Notes under the pieces: model-generated
Databases searched by the model: none
Told to the model about the DNA's origin: nothing
What the model saw: only the letters and a program-made list of their open reading frames with translations
Part shown: positions 21,864 through 33,280 of the stretch, piece by piece
How the letters are laid out: every line of letters starts with the position of its first letter
How positions within the stretch are numbered: position 1 is the stretch's first letter
Made by a program: the position numbers and the translations under genes
Source of the DNA: Spinacia oleracea
Taxonomy: Eukaryota > Streptophyta > Magnoliopsida > Caryophyllales > Amaranthaceae
Direction: 5' to 3'
Assembly (NCBI RefSeq): GCF_020520425.1
Contig: NC_079491.1
Coordinates: 47,296,027 to 47,360,026, forward strand
DNA: 64,000 nucleotides

Positions 21864-21957
21864 GATGGAAATGCGTTACTCCAACAATCTCGGATTTCTT
21901 TTTATCGGGTTTACCAGGAAAACAGTAAGCTTGTTCGCCATAAAAATGTTGATGGAG
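21864..21957 (+). other. Possible orphan exon of an unrecognised gene
   Basis: A 94-base open stretch lies between a good acceptor (TTTTCGCGATTTAG) and donor (GGAG/GTGAGC). It encodes DGNALLQQSRISFYRVYQEN and about 11 further residues. The composition looks like real protein and contrasts with the AT-rich flanks. No neighbouring exon is apparent; the original locus is split by the array and the MULE upstream. It may be a gene fragment. I do not recognise the family. Confidence 0.3.
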
Positions 21958-21960
21958 GTG

Positions 21961-22012
21961 AGCTTTTCATCTGCTCACATTATGAGCTTCTCATGTGAGC
22001 AGATGAAAAGCT
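21961..22012. repeat. 20-bp perfect hairpin
   Basis: AGCTTTTCATCTGCTCACAT at 21961-21980 is exactly inverted at 21993-22012, with a 12-base loop. It overlaps the donor side of the possible orphan exon. It could be a small inverted-repeat insertion or a structured RNA; no further support. Confidence 0.7.
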
Positions 22013-22198
22013 TGCAACAATGAGCTTTAGGATCTTGAACGTCTCATGTGCATGTATAAACTTGCTACGACATAAGTACATAGTCGACTTTTTTTTTTAG
22101 TACAGTCTTACTTATATTTAGATTTAGAATGTTAATTTGGATTATGCTGTGTGTTAATGATATTTTAGACCCCATTCATCCACCAGTCCACGGAGTCC

Positions 22199-22630
22199 CA
22201 GGGGTGTGCAAATATATCCGATCCGTTTGATCCGATCCGAAAATTTGGATATTCGATCCGATTTTAATGTTTCGGATATCCGAAAAAAATTCGGATTTTC
22301 GGATCGGATTCTGATTGACCTTTTTTGCATTTCGGATAGCCGAAATATCCGAATTATTTCAAAATATTTTAAAAATAATAGAAATTTTTTGATAATCCGA
22401 ACCAAATTTTCGGATATCTGATCCGATTTTTAAGGTTTCGGATATTTCGGATCGATATCCGAAAATTTTTAGTGTAAAACGTGATTAATTTTTAAATTTT
22501 GAAATTCGGATAGTGTTCTGATTTTCAAGTATTCGATCTGAAAATTTCGGATAGCCGGAACTTTCGAATCGGATTCGGATCACATTTTCCCGATCATATC
22601 GAATCCGATATCCGAAATTGAACACCCCTA
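22199..22630. mobile_element. hAT-type MITE in the PRP17 upstream region
   Basis: The ends are CAGGGGTGTGCAAATATATC and, inverted, TAGGGGTGTTCAATTTCGGA. Flanks CGGAGTCC (22191-22198) and CCGAGTCC (22631-22638) form an 8-bp duplication with one mismatch, as expected of hAT elements. The interior is full of CGGAT/ATCCG repeats in both orientations (ATCCGAAATATCC-type), which would allow extensive folding. It contains no real gene; open frames on both strands merely reflect the repeats. It ends about 280 bases before the PRP17 start codon. Confidence 0.85.
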
Positions 22631-22785
22631 CCGAGTCCCACACAGATTAGGCATACATCCACCGAAAGAAGTGCAGTTTTTCTTGTTTTAATCCTACTTC
22701 GTACAGACTGCTGAGAACTTGATTAGCACCTTAAATATTTATATCGTCATTAATCAACAGAAGTCCACACTCCCCGTCAGAAAAC

Positions 22786-22827
22786 GAAAAACAAAAAACA
22801 AAAAACAAAAAACAAAAAACAAAAAAC
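22786..22827 (+). repeat. AAAAAAC microsatellite in PRP17 5' UTR
   Basis: Six or so units of AAAAAAC just upstream of the coding start. The reading frame stays open through it back to 22719, but that upstream extension is lysine/asparagine-rich and unlike PRP17, so I treat it as UTR. Confidence 0.7.
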
Positions 22828-22913
22828 ATCAACACTCTCTCAGTCTCTTTCCTCTTCTTCAACTTCTTCCCCTCCAATTCATTCAATCCAAAAAACCTCA
22901 TTCTTCTTCCTCC

Positions 22914-25900
22914 ATGGATCTACTTCAAAATTATACAAACGGCGGCGATGACGAAAACGACCACGACAACGACGACGAAGTCTCAGTTATATCTCTCCCC
23001 TCAAAATCAGCTGCACCGAAAGTGGACAGCACGGCACTTTCTCTCCTCTCCACCTCCACCGCCGCCTCCGCCGCCGCCAGACCTCTAGACCCGACCCAAC
23101 ATATGGTGTCGTACAATCCCACCTACGACCAACTCTGGGCCCCAATCCACGGCCCTGCTCACCCCTACGCTAAAGATGGTCTTGCTCAGGGTCTGCGAAA
23201 CCATAAATTAGGGTTTGTTGAAAACGCTGCCATTGACTCCTTTGTGTTCGACGAACAGTACAACACTTTTCACACATATGGTTACGCGGCTGACCCTTCT
23301 GCTTCTGCTGTTAACAATTATGTTGGTGATTTCAACGCTTTGGAGAAGAATCGGGCGACTTCTGTGTATAATATCCCTCAGAGCGAACAGAAGCGGCGCC
23401 GCCTCGAGAAAAAGAGGGAGAACGGGGAGGAGGATGAGGTTGCTGATAAGGAGGAGGTGGAAAATCCGGCTTCTGATTCGTGGTTGGTGAAGAACAAGAT
23501 CAGTCCTTGGGCCGGGAAGAAGGAGGGTTTGCCCACGGAGTTGACTGAGGAGCAGAAGAAGTATGCAGACGAGTATGCTAAGAAAAAGGCGGACGAAAAG
23601 GGCGAGAAAGTTGAGAAAGGTGAGGTTGTTGTTGATAAGACTACTTTCCATGGAAAGGAGGAGAAGGATTACCAGGGTAGGCCTTGGATCTCGCCTCCCA
23701 AAGACGTTAAAGCCACCAATGATCATTGTTATATTCCAAAACGATGTGTGCATACTTGGAGTGGACATACCAAAGGGGTTTCTGCTATTAGATTTTTCCC
23801 AAAGTATGGGCATTTGATTTTGTCAGCTGGAATGGATACTAAAGTTAAGATTTGGGATGTTTTTGGTTCTGGGAAGTGTATGAGGACTTATATGGGGCAT
23901 AACAAAGCGGTTCGGGATATTTGCTTTTCGAATGATGGAACCAAGTTCTTGAGTGCTGGGTATGATAAGAATATCAAGTATTGGGATACTGAGACTGGCC
24001 AGGTAATCTCTACTTTCTCTACTGGCAAAGTTCCTTATGTTGTTAAGCTTAATCCTGATGATGATAAACAGAATGTACTTTTAGCTGGTATGAGTGATAA
24101 GAAAATTGTGCAATGGGATATGAATACTGGTGAGATTACACAGGAGTATGATCAGCATTTAGGGGCGGTTAATACCATCACGTTTGTTGATAATAATCGA
24201 AGGTTTGTTACATCGAGTGATGATAAATCTCTTAGAGTGTGGGAGTATGGTATTCCTGTTGTGATTAAGTATATTAGTGAGCCTCATATGCATTCCATGC
24301 CGGCTATTTCTGTGCACCCTAATTCTAATTGGTTGGCTGCCCAGAGTTTGGATAATCAGATTTTGATTTATAGCACTAGGGAGCGGTTTCAGCTTAATAA
24401 GAAGAAGAGGTTTGCAGGGCACATTGCTGCCGGGTATGCTTGTCAGGTTAATTTCTCGCCTGATGGTAGGTTTGTTATGTCGGGAGATGGTGAGGGTAAG
24501 ATGTGGTTTTGGGATTGGAAGACTTGTAAGGTTTTCAGGACATTGAAATGTCATGAGGGGGTTTGTATTGGATGCGAGTGGCATCCCTTAGAGCAAAGCA
24601 AGGTGGCAACTTGTGGCTGGGATGGACTGATCAAATATTGGTAAGTTACACTTCTTACTGTTGCATTATTTCTTAAAAAAATTCTTTGAATTTGATTTAT
24701 GTGGTGATGTTATCAGTTGCTTCCTCTCAGTTGGAATATGTGATTTGCTGCTTGTGTAGCTAATTGTTCATTTTACCTATTACCATAAAACCTGATTGTG
24801 TGTTGAAATATTTATTCAGATAGTTGTATCATGAATTATATGACTCGTGTTGGAAGAATAAGTTTAGGGTTGGTTGCATCTTGCTTCTGTTTTGCCTGAG
24901 CCAGTGTTACTTGATTTGGGATTCACTATGGGATGTGGAAAGGGTACGGGATTGCACCTAGCTAGTTGGTGTATTTTCAATTCTTTGAGGGGTTTTGTTT
25001 GGTATGGTTTTTGGGATCATAATTCGTGATGGATATGACTTGGTTCACTCATAGTTACTTTATATTATGTTTATATTTTCCAAGTGTTTTATATTTCAGT
25101 TTATTGAGGGCATAGATAAACTATTAACTTGCAGCGGTAGTAGTTAAACAAAACACAACTTACTAGGACTCAAAGTTCAAACTTCAAAGCTCCAAATAAC
25201 AATAACAACGTAAGACGGAAAAAAGAACTGACATAATTTGAGATGAAACAGAAACTATTGAGTCTTAGAAAACAAAGGAAACAGAATATTAGCTTTTTAG
25301 ACTAATTCTTTTTCAGTTCCCCTTCGTAGTAGTAGTTTCTTCCAGTATTCCCCTTTGGGATGGCCTTGATATATTCTCCTCCATTCCATTTCCCTCTTCC
25401 ACGTCAGAATCTGAAGTTCTGAATCAGTCCATCCCGCGTTGTCTTGTTCTATGTGATTCCTGCAAACATGATCTTTCAGGATCAATATCTCATTTTCCGA
25501 AAGGACCATTCTTGTGGCTCTCAGTAAATAGAGAATATAAGGCGAAGATTAGAGTGTACATACACCAACTTATCTGCCCTTGGGCAGCTTAATCTATCTA
25601 TTCCTTTTCAGTGTATGAACAGTACCAAATGCACTCCAAGCCTTCTCTGCAGATGAGCTGCTGATTGGTTGAGTGCTATGAATCAATATTAAGAAGATGG
25701 ACATTTTAAGGAGTAGCATTACTTTTCAGTTATTAGTCGCTTGAGGAATAAGCTAGCTAGTTAGCTATATAAATAGAGAGCATATTAGAGTTAAATAATC
25801 ATGTTGAATATTGTGGAAAGAAGTCAGTTAGTTGTAATTGGGAAAGGCCATTCCTCTCGAAAGGTTGCTGAGGCTGTAATTGGTGAGTAGTTACTTTGAT

Positions 25901-28900
25901 TAGCATCAATTCAGTCGTATCTCACTTGTTCTTCCTTTATCACCAATATTCCTCTTTTAATCTCTCTTTTCTGTCCATAACCTTACTATTTTGGTCTGTT
26001 ATCTAGGCTAAGTCATAGCTTTGAGCCGGCACCTTCTTAGCCACCTCTGCTAAATCTGGTGTTTGTGAATTACAAACTGACCACCAACCAATAGCATCCG
26101 TAGTGACAGGCTAACAGCATAGGTTTGAGCTTGTGGCATTGAATAAATCCCCCTTTTCAACTGAAAATCAGCAACTTGATCTCTTAATTTTTTTTTCCCA
26201 TTCATCGACATCTTCTGCTGTTTTCCCAAATGCTTTAGTGCAATCACACAACTGCCATCAGAATTTGGAAGTCTTCTAGTAAAACCCCCAGGAGCAGGTG
26301 GTCCAAGTTAAACATGATTATGAAAACGAGGTGATAGAGCCAAACCTAAACAGTGAAGAGGTATGGTCATTGTATCCAACCTAGTTACACCTTACAAGTG
26401 TTGTTTCCATTTGAGAGAGCTCGTGTTATACTTGCTAACAGTCACAATATCTTTTGTTTCACCAAGCATATTGTCCATTCTTTCATAAATTTTCCCTGTC
26501 CTTGGACCATCCTCATCACAGAACTTCAATAATTTGTAAATCAGTTTATGGATTTGACAACTTCCTCGGCTTCACTCCAAAAGTTATTGTAATGAATATT
26601 TTCAACCACCAAAGAACCCAAAGTTTTAGTAGCTGGTTGTTGTTCTGCAACCCAATCTTTCCAATCCCTTTCTAATAAATAGTAACCTCTTCAAGACAAC
26701 ATAGTGTGAACCAAACCTCGTCTTTGCTACCTTCAACGGAATTCTGGTTGAGTTTTTTTTTTTTTTTTTTAAAAATAATGCTAACAAATAGTTGTGTCTT
26801 GTTAAAAACTTTACTGTTGGTTTACCACACTTTTACGTGTCATTATCCAAGTAAAATTTTAGCAAAATCTTTGAAAATCAAGTTCAACGTATGACAAAGA
26901 CAAACACACAGAAATCGGAAAATGTGTTTATGTACATTTTGTATTTCCCTTCTAGCAGCAATATAATTCTTATCATTTACCGTCATGTCTTGGAGGACAT
27001 TTGAGGGCCTAATTTCATCAATGGCTAGAAGCAAAAACTCTGTTGTCACCTTCCCTTTTTTTCACATCAAAGACTCCGCTGTCTACATATGGCACCAGAA
27101 TTGTTTGCTGCAATCACATTAATTGGTTCAGCTGATATGCAATTTGACCAACCATCTTACACAATGGAAACACCATGAGTATACTGTGTATCTGCACCAG
27201 AGTCATATCCTTCTCAATGACCCTCTTACATTCATCAAGCATGGATGTTGTTTCCTTCTCAAATGAAGGGTACTTGTACCTTTGAGTGCTTTGTTGAGTG
27301 CATGCACCATCTCATGCCACTGGGGACTTCTTCACCAGTTGATCGGTATCCTGTATCAACATCCCTGGAGCTGGGAAAAGTACTTATTCTGTTATTTTCT
27401 AGATCGCCAACATCATTCTCAAATGTAGGAAACCTGTAAGCAAGTAAAATATCATTATCAAAAGAACTGAATACAACTTAAGGGTGCCTCAATGTAAGAG
27501 ACAAGCCTGCTAGGCAGGACCGCAGGACCTCCTCAGAAGTCTGAACAATGAGCTCAAAAATACAAACCAGCAGCAGCCAAAACCACTATACAATAGTATG
27601 AAACCAATCAATATCTGCTTGTTTTGTCTTCTGTGGTAAAATATTAATAATTCTGAACTTAACATCTCCCTTGGTTGCGGAGTGAAGCCTCTGATCAGAC
27701 ATGACACATGACTTGCTGATGCCACACGGCGTTATTTCACACCTCACCTTTCCTAAATGAATAAATTGATGCACAATAGCTGCAATGATAGAGTAGAGGA
27801 AATTTTCCCTGAATTTGCTAAGCTTACTTATGCAATGATAGAGTTAGAGAAAATTTTCCCTGAATTTGCTAAGCTTACTTCTGGCAATCCATCTCAACAT
27901 CCCCAGCACATCACCCTCTACACTACAGGGCATAAAATTTCAGTACAAATTCCCATTTTAGCTAATCTGGTCTTCAACCTTTGTAACACAACAAGCCAAC
28001 AACAAAAACAATGCCTTGGTATAGTTAGTCTGCGCCAAACACTACCAGACCACTAAAGCTTCTGTTGTATACCAATAAGCTTCTTATAAGTTTCCATAAT
28101 GGAGAACTTATGCAACTATAAGAAATCATTCTTAGAGAATAGCTCCTTCATTCTATCTTTAACACAACAAACTTTTTTCCAATATCAATAACTATTAGGT
28201 GGAGCTACATAGTCTCGCCAATCTCTCCTTTCAATATACACGATACCTTTTTCTTTAAGGTTATATGTGGGGTCAGGGGTGTTTGTGTATTAATATGTAA
28301 CTTAGAGCTATAAGTTACATTACATTGTTACTGATAAAAAGCTACAAGTTGCTAAGTCAGCTTGACGTGGAGTGATTTTTGTTAATTTGTTGTATTCTAC
28401 GCAAAACTTCATCCTTGTAACAAGTGTTGATAGAATTAATTTTATTTTCTATTGAAGCCATTTCAAGAGAATGGACTAGGTATACAACCTATGCCTTCAA
28501 TAAAAGACTACTTCATATGTTTAGAAGAGAATTATGCTTTTGTTAGGACGGAAAAGCCAGCAAACTGTATTAGTGACATTGCCACAGGTGCTGTAGTATA
28601 TATAATAAAGATATGGCTTCCTTTCGGGAAGTTATAATTCTTGACAGAAATTGAATTGTCTTAAAAAATGGATCTAGGTGGAAAACTTGATTGTCTTGGC
28701 AGGTACATGACGTTTTCTATTCAATGTTTTCCTCATTCTGAAGCTTGTAGCCATGAAGTTGAGCCATTTTTTCTTAATTTCGACAAGATTTTAGTTCAGA
28801 AGTTACGGGTAACGGAAATAAGAATGGTGTCAATCTAGTTTCCTAATTGTTTATGTGCCTCAAATGTCCATCGGAAGCACCTATTCTGTTCTGAAGTTCT

Positions 28901-29215
28901 TGTTTTTGTATTTGTGTATTTTTATTGCGGCTTGTGAGCCTCGGGACCTCTCCTCCTATCCACCAGCTGACCTGAATGGAGGATGTACTTAGATGATATT
29001 GATATTGTTTTTGTGTGTGAGGAATTGTAATTCATTAATTTGGTTAAATAGCACATAACGTTGCAAGGTTCAATTCCTTATACTAGCAACTAGCAAGAAA
29101 TTCTCTCTTATTTACTGTGTAGGCCACAAAATATGTGTTTACTGCAAAGTATATAAAGTTTTTCAGTTAGAATTGCCTAAACTAATGTTTTGTTATCTTC
29201 TGCTGCAGGGACTAA
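22914..29215 (+). CDS. PRP17: Pre-mRNA-processing factor 17 (PRP17/CDC40), WD40 splicing factor
   Basis: Join 22914-24640 and 29209-29215, giving 577 residues, close to the usual length (human CDC40 about 579). The N-terminal half (residues 1-270) is low-complexity and charged, with the family segments [18 protein letters not shown] and [15 protein letters not shown]. Seven WD40 repeats fill residues about 275-577, including [50 protein letters not shown] and [11 protein letters not shown]. The protein acts in the nucleus in the second step of splicing. Start ATG 22914 (MDLLQNY) is preferred because upstream sequence is low-complexity. The donor ATTG/GTAAGT at 24641 and acceptor CTGCAG at 29208 restore the conserved final WD: TG+G, GAC, TAA. 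Without the splice the frame would stop one residue early at 24642. The last exon supplies only five coding bases in sense codons plus the stop. Confidence 0.93.
25297..27760 (-). pseudogene. Degenerate antisense hAT (DUF659-type) transposase relic
   Basis: Minus-strand fragments appear in transposase order. [15 protein letters not shown] (about 26843-26895) resembles the AHTLNLMLKDI motif of DUF659 transposases. [20 protein letters not shown] (about 26028-26098) and [20 protein letters not shown] (about 25600-25665), followed in another frame by [14 protein letters not shown], are the C-terminal hAT dimerisation region. Upstream pieces (27586-27760 with KGDVKF; 26930-27440) may be the BED-finger and central regions but are too decayed to assign. 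Many frameshifts and stops separate the parts. About 360 bases (25680-26027) intervene within the C-terminal domain and may be a later insertion. No function is expected. Confidence 0.65.
27781..27881. repeat. 50-bp tandem duplication
   Basis: Two copies, 27781-27830 and 27831-27881, begin TGCAATGATAGAGT and share ATTTTCCCTGAATTTGCTAA. The second has one extra base. Confidence 0.8.
27925..28053 (-). pseudogene. Reverse-transcriptase zinc-binding (zf-RVT) fragment of a LINE
   Basis: The minus-strand peptide [18 protein letters not shown], continuing [20 protein letters not shown], matches the zf-RVT domain found at the C-terminus of plant non-LTR retrotransposons. The frame stops after CPVV and no reverse transcriptase is nearby. 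It is a short relic inside the PRP17 intron. Confidence 0.6.
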
Positions 29216-30585
29216 AACTTTCAAATTCCAGGACTTACACAGCACAAGATTCACTATCTGGGCTCAGGTCTGTGCTAACAGCTGATTTGTCCAAGCTTGT
29301 GAAAAATGCAGCATCAGTGCATTTGAGACTACATATTGGTTTCCCAACTCCCGCGATGTAAACTAGCCTGATTAAAAGTGCAGCCGATGTTGTATACCCT
29401 AGGTTTTTGATATATATTCATTTCAACCGCAATAGGAAACATCGTTTTTTGTACAATTGTGATGTCAGCAATAACCCTTGAAAAGAGTTTTACAAGAAAC
29501 TGCTGCTGCTTTTCTACTTCATTTGACAGTCAAAATACTGAGTACTTCAGGGCAGATGCAAACGCTTGCAAAATCAATTGTTTTTGAACATTGGGTTTTA
29601 GTTTTTAACTTATCACAGGGAACTGATTTTTGGCACAAGAGACAAATCAGACAATACTAAGGCTTGAGATTTTAGTTTTTACTTTCTGCTATTTAAAGTT
29701 GATGGGTTTTAGTAGTTAGGTTTTTCAATTTTGTTGGAATAGCTACCTTAAATAATAACCACACAACCTTAGTTCATCTTTCCATAGAGAAAGCAAAATT
29801 GACCTTTATAGTCCAACAAAATTGGTCTTTTTTAAAAGGTCTTAACTTTTAATTAACTCAAGACAGTCCCAATTTATAGGGGTTTAATCGCAATATAGTC
29901 CTCTACTCCTTGTTAATCTACTCAGCCGATTAATAAAACTCATGAAAGTGGGTGGGGTGATGAATGGAGAAACCAATAAGGGTGGCAGGGAACTTAAGAA
30001 GGGCAGAAGAACAAAATCTCTCAAATTATTTTATCAATGTATCTCAAAATTGAGCTCGAAGCCTCACACTCTAATCAACTTGACTAGGCCTATGTTCTCT
30101 TCGCCCGATTTGGTTTGAATTTCTTTTTGGTTTGTTTAAAAAAGTTCTAGTTGGTCTGGACTGGTTTGTTTTTGTGTCAATGTTTTATTTTTTATGATCT
30201 GATCGGAGTCGTCTAATTTTAACAAGAATAATTAAATCCTCATCGATGTTAGAGGAACAACGGGTTATTGGATCGAACACATCATTGGCACGTAGCAGAG
30301 TAGCAGTTATACCACTTCATTCTTGTATCAACGTGACAATTAATTCAGATAGAATGAGATTATGAGTATGAAATAAAACAAATCATTTCCCTTTTGGTCC
30401 ATATCCTGTTAGACCTTTGGTAACATTTTACACCCATCTTCATTAACATTAACTTATCTGATAAAACATCATTCATCTCTTATTTACTTATGATACTATG
30501 AAGCCACAAGAGCTGCTGATTCGACCACAGATCCTTATAATTTACAAGCATAATCAACTAGTAGCAACATAGCATCACCCATCTT
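29216..30585. other. PRP17 3' UTR and intergenic sequence
   Basis: No coding region recognised. The first few hundred bases should be the 3' UTR of PRP17. The rest is AT-rich spacer between two convergent genes. Confidence 0.5.
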
Positions 30586-31076
30586 GGTACAACCATAGAA
30601 AAAAAACACGGATGCGGTCGCGTTCGCGGTAACGGTCACGTTGTCGCGGAAACCGCTTGTAACGGAAGAATAGAACGGATCGCGGCTAACGCGGTGTGAA
30701 TTTTTTGAAAAAAACCACGTTAGCATGTCTAAGCCTTATTATTACATTTTTAGTCTAAAAAGTATTATATCAAGACAATATAACCAAATCTATCCTAATA
30801 TGAGTGACTATTATATTCTGTGAACAAATAAGCGCTAGAAATATCATGTTTCATAAACTACATAGCTAATTACAAAAATATTTTTGGTCAATTTATGTAA
30901 AAGAACGGTGTAACGGAGAAAAAAAACGTCTAACGCGGCGAGTCACCGTTACGTAACGGACGACGCGGGGAGAAAGACGTGATTTTTGTCAAACCGTAGC
31001 ATAACGGGTTTTCGCGTAACGGCAAATCCAAAATAGGTTACAGAACGGCCGAGTTTTAATTCCATGGGTACAACCA
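30586..31076. mobile_element. Small CpG-rich element flanked by 10-bp direct repeats
   Basis: GGTACAACCA at 30586-30595 recurs exactly at 31067-31076, enclosing 471 bases. The interior is rich in CG and in repeated AACGCGG, TAACGG and CGGTAACGG motifs near both ends, unlike the surrounding AT-rich DNA. The ends are only weakly inverted (AAAACACGGATG versus AAAACTCGGCCG). A non-autonomous Mutator-like or hAT element is most likely. It lies just past the YCED stop codon and probably within its 3' UTR. Confidence 0.65.
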
Positions 31077-31115
31077 CAAAGACCAAACCTTAAACTTCTG
31101 CTAGTTTTCTTGAAG

Positions 31116-32918
31116 TTAAGATGATTTACTTTGCGCATCAACGGGCCGGGCTGTATTTTTAAGCTGTAACAGTTTAGACCACCTCCTGTCTAGAGAAGCT
31201 TTCGTTTGATCACCTATATCTGCAGATAATTCTTAGTAGCCACACAATTTTCAGGCAAAAAAATGATGTTTCAGAGATGAAGGTAAAAGAATACTTACAG
31301 TGAAGTTTTGGTTCAGACTTTTCACAAGACTCTGAACAAGTCTCCTGATAAAAGAAACATTATTTAAAAGGGTACTTCATCTGTATGATTAAAACTAAAA
31401 ATTGCCTACTAAATTGACACATATATGGTTGATGTTTCGTGTATACTACCTTCACCGCAGTTTGAAGTCTTATTGTGTCTTGTATCAGCGAACCTAAGTC
31501 AGCTTCGTACCCTGGTCTCACATAGATAACCTGCATTCCATTATATTTATGGTCTCAACATCTCTCTGTTGATGCATCATATAATATCAGGAGACGAATG
31601 TTGAACTTCTTACTGAAGGATCATCACTGCCAATCTCAGGCAGTTCTGTTGATTGATCGTCTCTGTCATCAGGCAGAACCCACACACATATGCTTGTATC
31701 AATCTGTATAACACATGTTAACAAACAATGTCACGCGATTGTTGCTACTGTTAACTACCCCTTCTGTCCCTTTTTATTATTTACGTCTCATTTTAATCTT
31801 TACATTTAGACTAAATGCCCCTAACATTCTATAAAAAATTGTGCCAAGTTATTATTTTAATCAATTAAATTCATTGGTGCATTCATCGGGACCTTAAAAA
31901 GGGACTTAACATCTATCGCACTTTTCCAATGTCAGATTTTTGATAAATGTGAAAATATGATAAATAAACCTAATTTGTATTGTTTAGATAAAAAATAGAA
32001 AGAATTTCAACCCACATTAATTAATCGTTAAATTACGTGCAAGATACCAAACATAAAGAATAAAAAGGGACGGAGAGAGTAACTCTTATTTTGTGCAAGT
32101 AATAGTCCTAGTAACTATGGATAAAGAGTTGCCAAATATTGTTCATATACTTTGTTTTTCAGGTCATATAGTCAGTCATGCAGATTATAGATGGTTCAAA
32201 GTTGAGAATACTTTCATAACTACTGCACTTTCTGTGTCTCTCTCTCTCCCACAAAAAAGAAAAGAAAAGTGTGTACCTTTCTGCAGAAAGGAGATGAGCA
32301 ACTGCTGCACATCCTGGCAATGGATGTCACCACCTTTCCATCTACAGATAGCCCAAACCCTGTGTGCTGGTAGACGAATTGAAGCAGCTATTAGTTACTC
32401 TGTGTTAGTTCATAGTTCCATTAATGTTTACAAGGTATTGAGAAGAGATTTACCTTCTGAAGGGAAAGACTAACAAAAACCTCGGTATCTTTTCGACCAT
32501 CCTCAGCTAAATCATCCAAGTGAAGATCTTTAAGGGATACTAAGTATTCACAACTCCATTTCCCAGGCCATCTACCAGTGGATGCTGGTATAGTGATCAC
32601 TCTACGCGGAGACTTTGAAACATTTTTGCTGATCTAATTCAACCATAATCACATAGAAGCACTTAGCAAAAGTATACTACATAAATGAAGACTCATAATT
32701 TCAGAAACACACATTAAGGGAAAGTTGCCAATATCATTAACTTGTAGTAATAAAATGTTAAATACCAGTTGTTGTTGTCCTTGATTTTTTCTTGAAGCTT
32801 TGATTTTGATGATTTGAGGAAATGCAGAATTTGGTTTTGCTGTGTATATTGGAGTTTGCAAGGTGTTTATGTTTTTAGCTGAGCTCAGATGCTTGGCATT
32901 TGCCATTTCTGTGCACAA
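31116..32918 (-). CDS. Chloroplast YCED homolog (DUF177), large rRNA accumulation protein
   Basis: Exons on the minus strand: 32766-32918, 32454-32633, 32277-32366, 31614-31703, 31450-31530, 31299-31344 and 31116-31219. All junctions are GT-AG and in phase, total 247 residues. The basic, Ser/Thr-rich first exon (residues 1-51) looks like a transit peptide. The DUF177 domain follows: RWPGKWSCEYLVSLKDL, GFGLSVDGKVVTSIARMC, CSSCSSPFCRKIDTSICVWV, VIYVRPGYEADLGSLIQDTI, with cysteines typical of the family. It ends DRRWSKLLQLKN and a short tail. Bacterial YceD and plant YCED proteins are needed for 23S rRNA accumulation in bacteria or plastids. The first ATG (32918) is used; a second at codon 5 (MANAKH) is equally possible. 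The second intron-side acceptor at 32367 was chosen to keep frame. Confidence 0.85.
31758..32079. mobile_element. Stowaway-like MITE in a YCED intron
   Basis: The ends are TACCCCTTCTGTCCCTTTTT and, inverted, TACTCTCTCCGTCCCTTTTT, with TA at both borders. It lies in the intron between the exons at 31614-31703 and 32277-32366. The inverted ends have diverged, so it is older than the copy at 43825. Confidence 0.7.
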
Positions 32919-32978
32919 ACACTCCCCCTCCTTTCTTTTCTATTCACATAATACCTTATCCAATTTCATCAGTAAAGG

Positions 32979-33132
32979 TTGCTAATTTTAGTGGTTTAAA
33001 ACCTCGGAGTGGCACTGGTACCCACAATTAATCCTGGTCTACGTCACTTTCTAGCAAAGACTGGCTAATTTTAGTGGTTTAAAACCTCAGAGGTCGTATC
33101 ACGATTGAATCCCGTCTACATCACTTCCTTTT
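32979..33132. repeat. Imperfect direct duplication, about 85-bp period
   Basis: CTAATTTTAGTGGTTTAAAA occurs at about 32981 and 33066, followed by related sequence including CTACRTCACTT. It lies in the YCED upstream region. Confidence 0.6.
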
Positions 33133-33280
33133 GCGACTCTCTGTACACCCAAAAAAGAAACACGATTTTACTAAAATAGGCTACTAACCAGTGGAGTATA
33201 ACTCAATTCTAACAATTCTTCATCCTTCGTAAGTACTCCGTACTTGAATTCAAGTGAGTTAAAAAGAATACAAACTTTTA

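Larger units (their letters stand above)
24641..29208 (+). other. Long last intron of PRP17 (4,568 bp)
   Basis: GTAAGT donor, TGCTGCAG acceptor and a branch-like CTAAACTAATG about 20 bases before it. 24641-25290 and 28061-29208 show nothing recognisable. 25300-28060 holds transposon relics on the opposite strand. Confidence 0.85.

Noticed and set aside
22154..22421. ORFs on both strands in the hAT MITE
   Set aside because: They mirror the CGGAT/ATCCG repeats and lack any protein-like pattern.
22719..22913. In-frame N-terminal extension of PRP17
   Set aside because: It encodes the AAAAAAC repeat as Lys/Asn stretches and has no counterpart in the family; MDLLQNY at 22914 is a natural start.
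29173..29361. ORF overlapping the PRP17 last exon
   Set aside because: The spliced frame stops at 29213-29215; this ORF is in another frame and is UTR.
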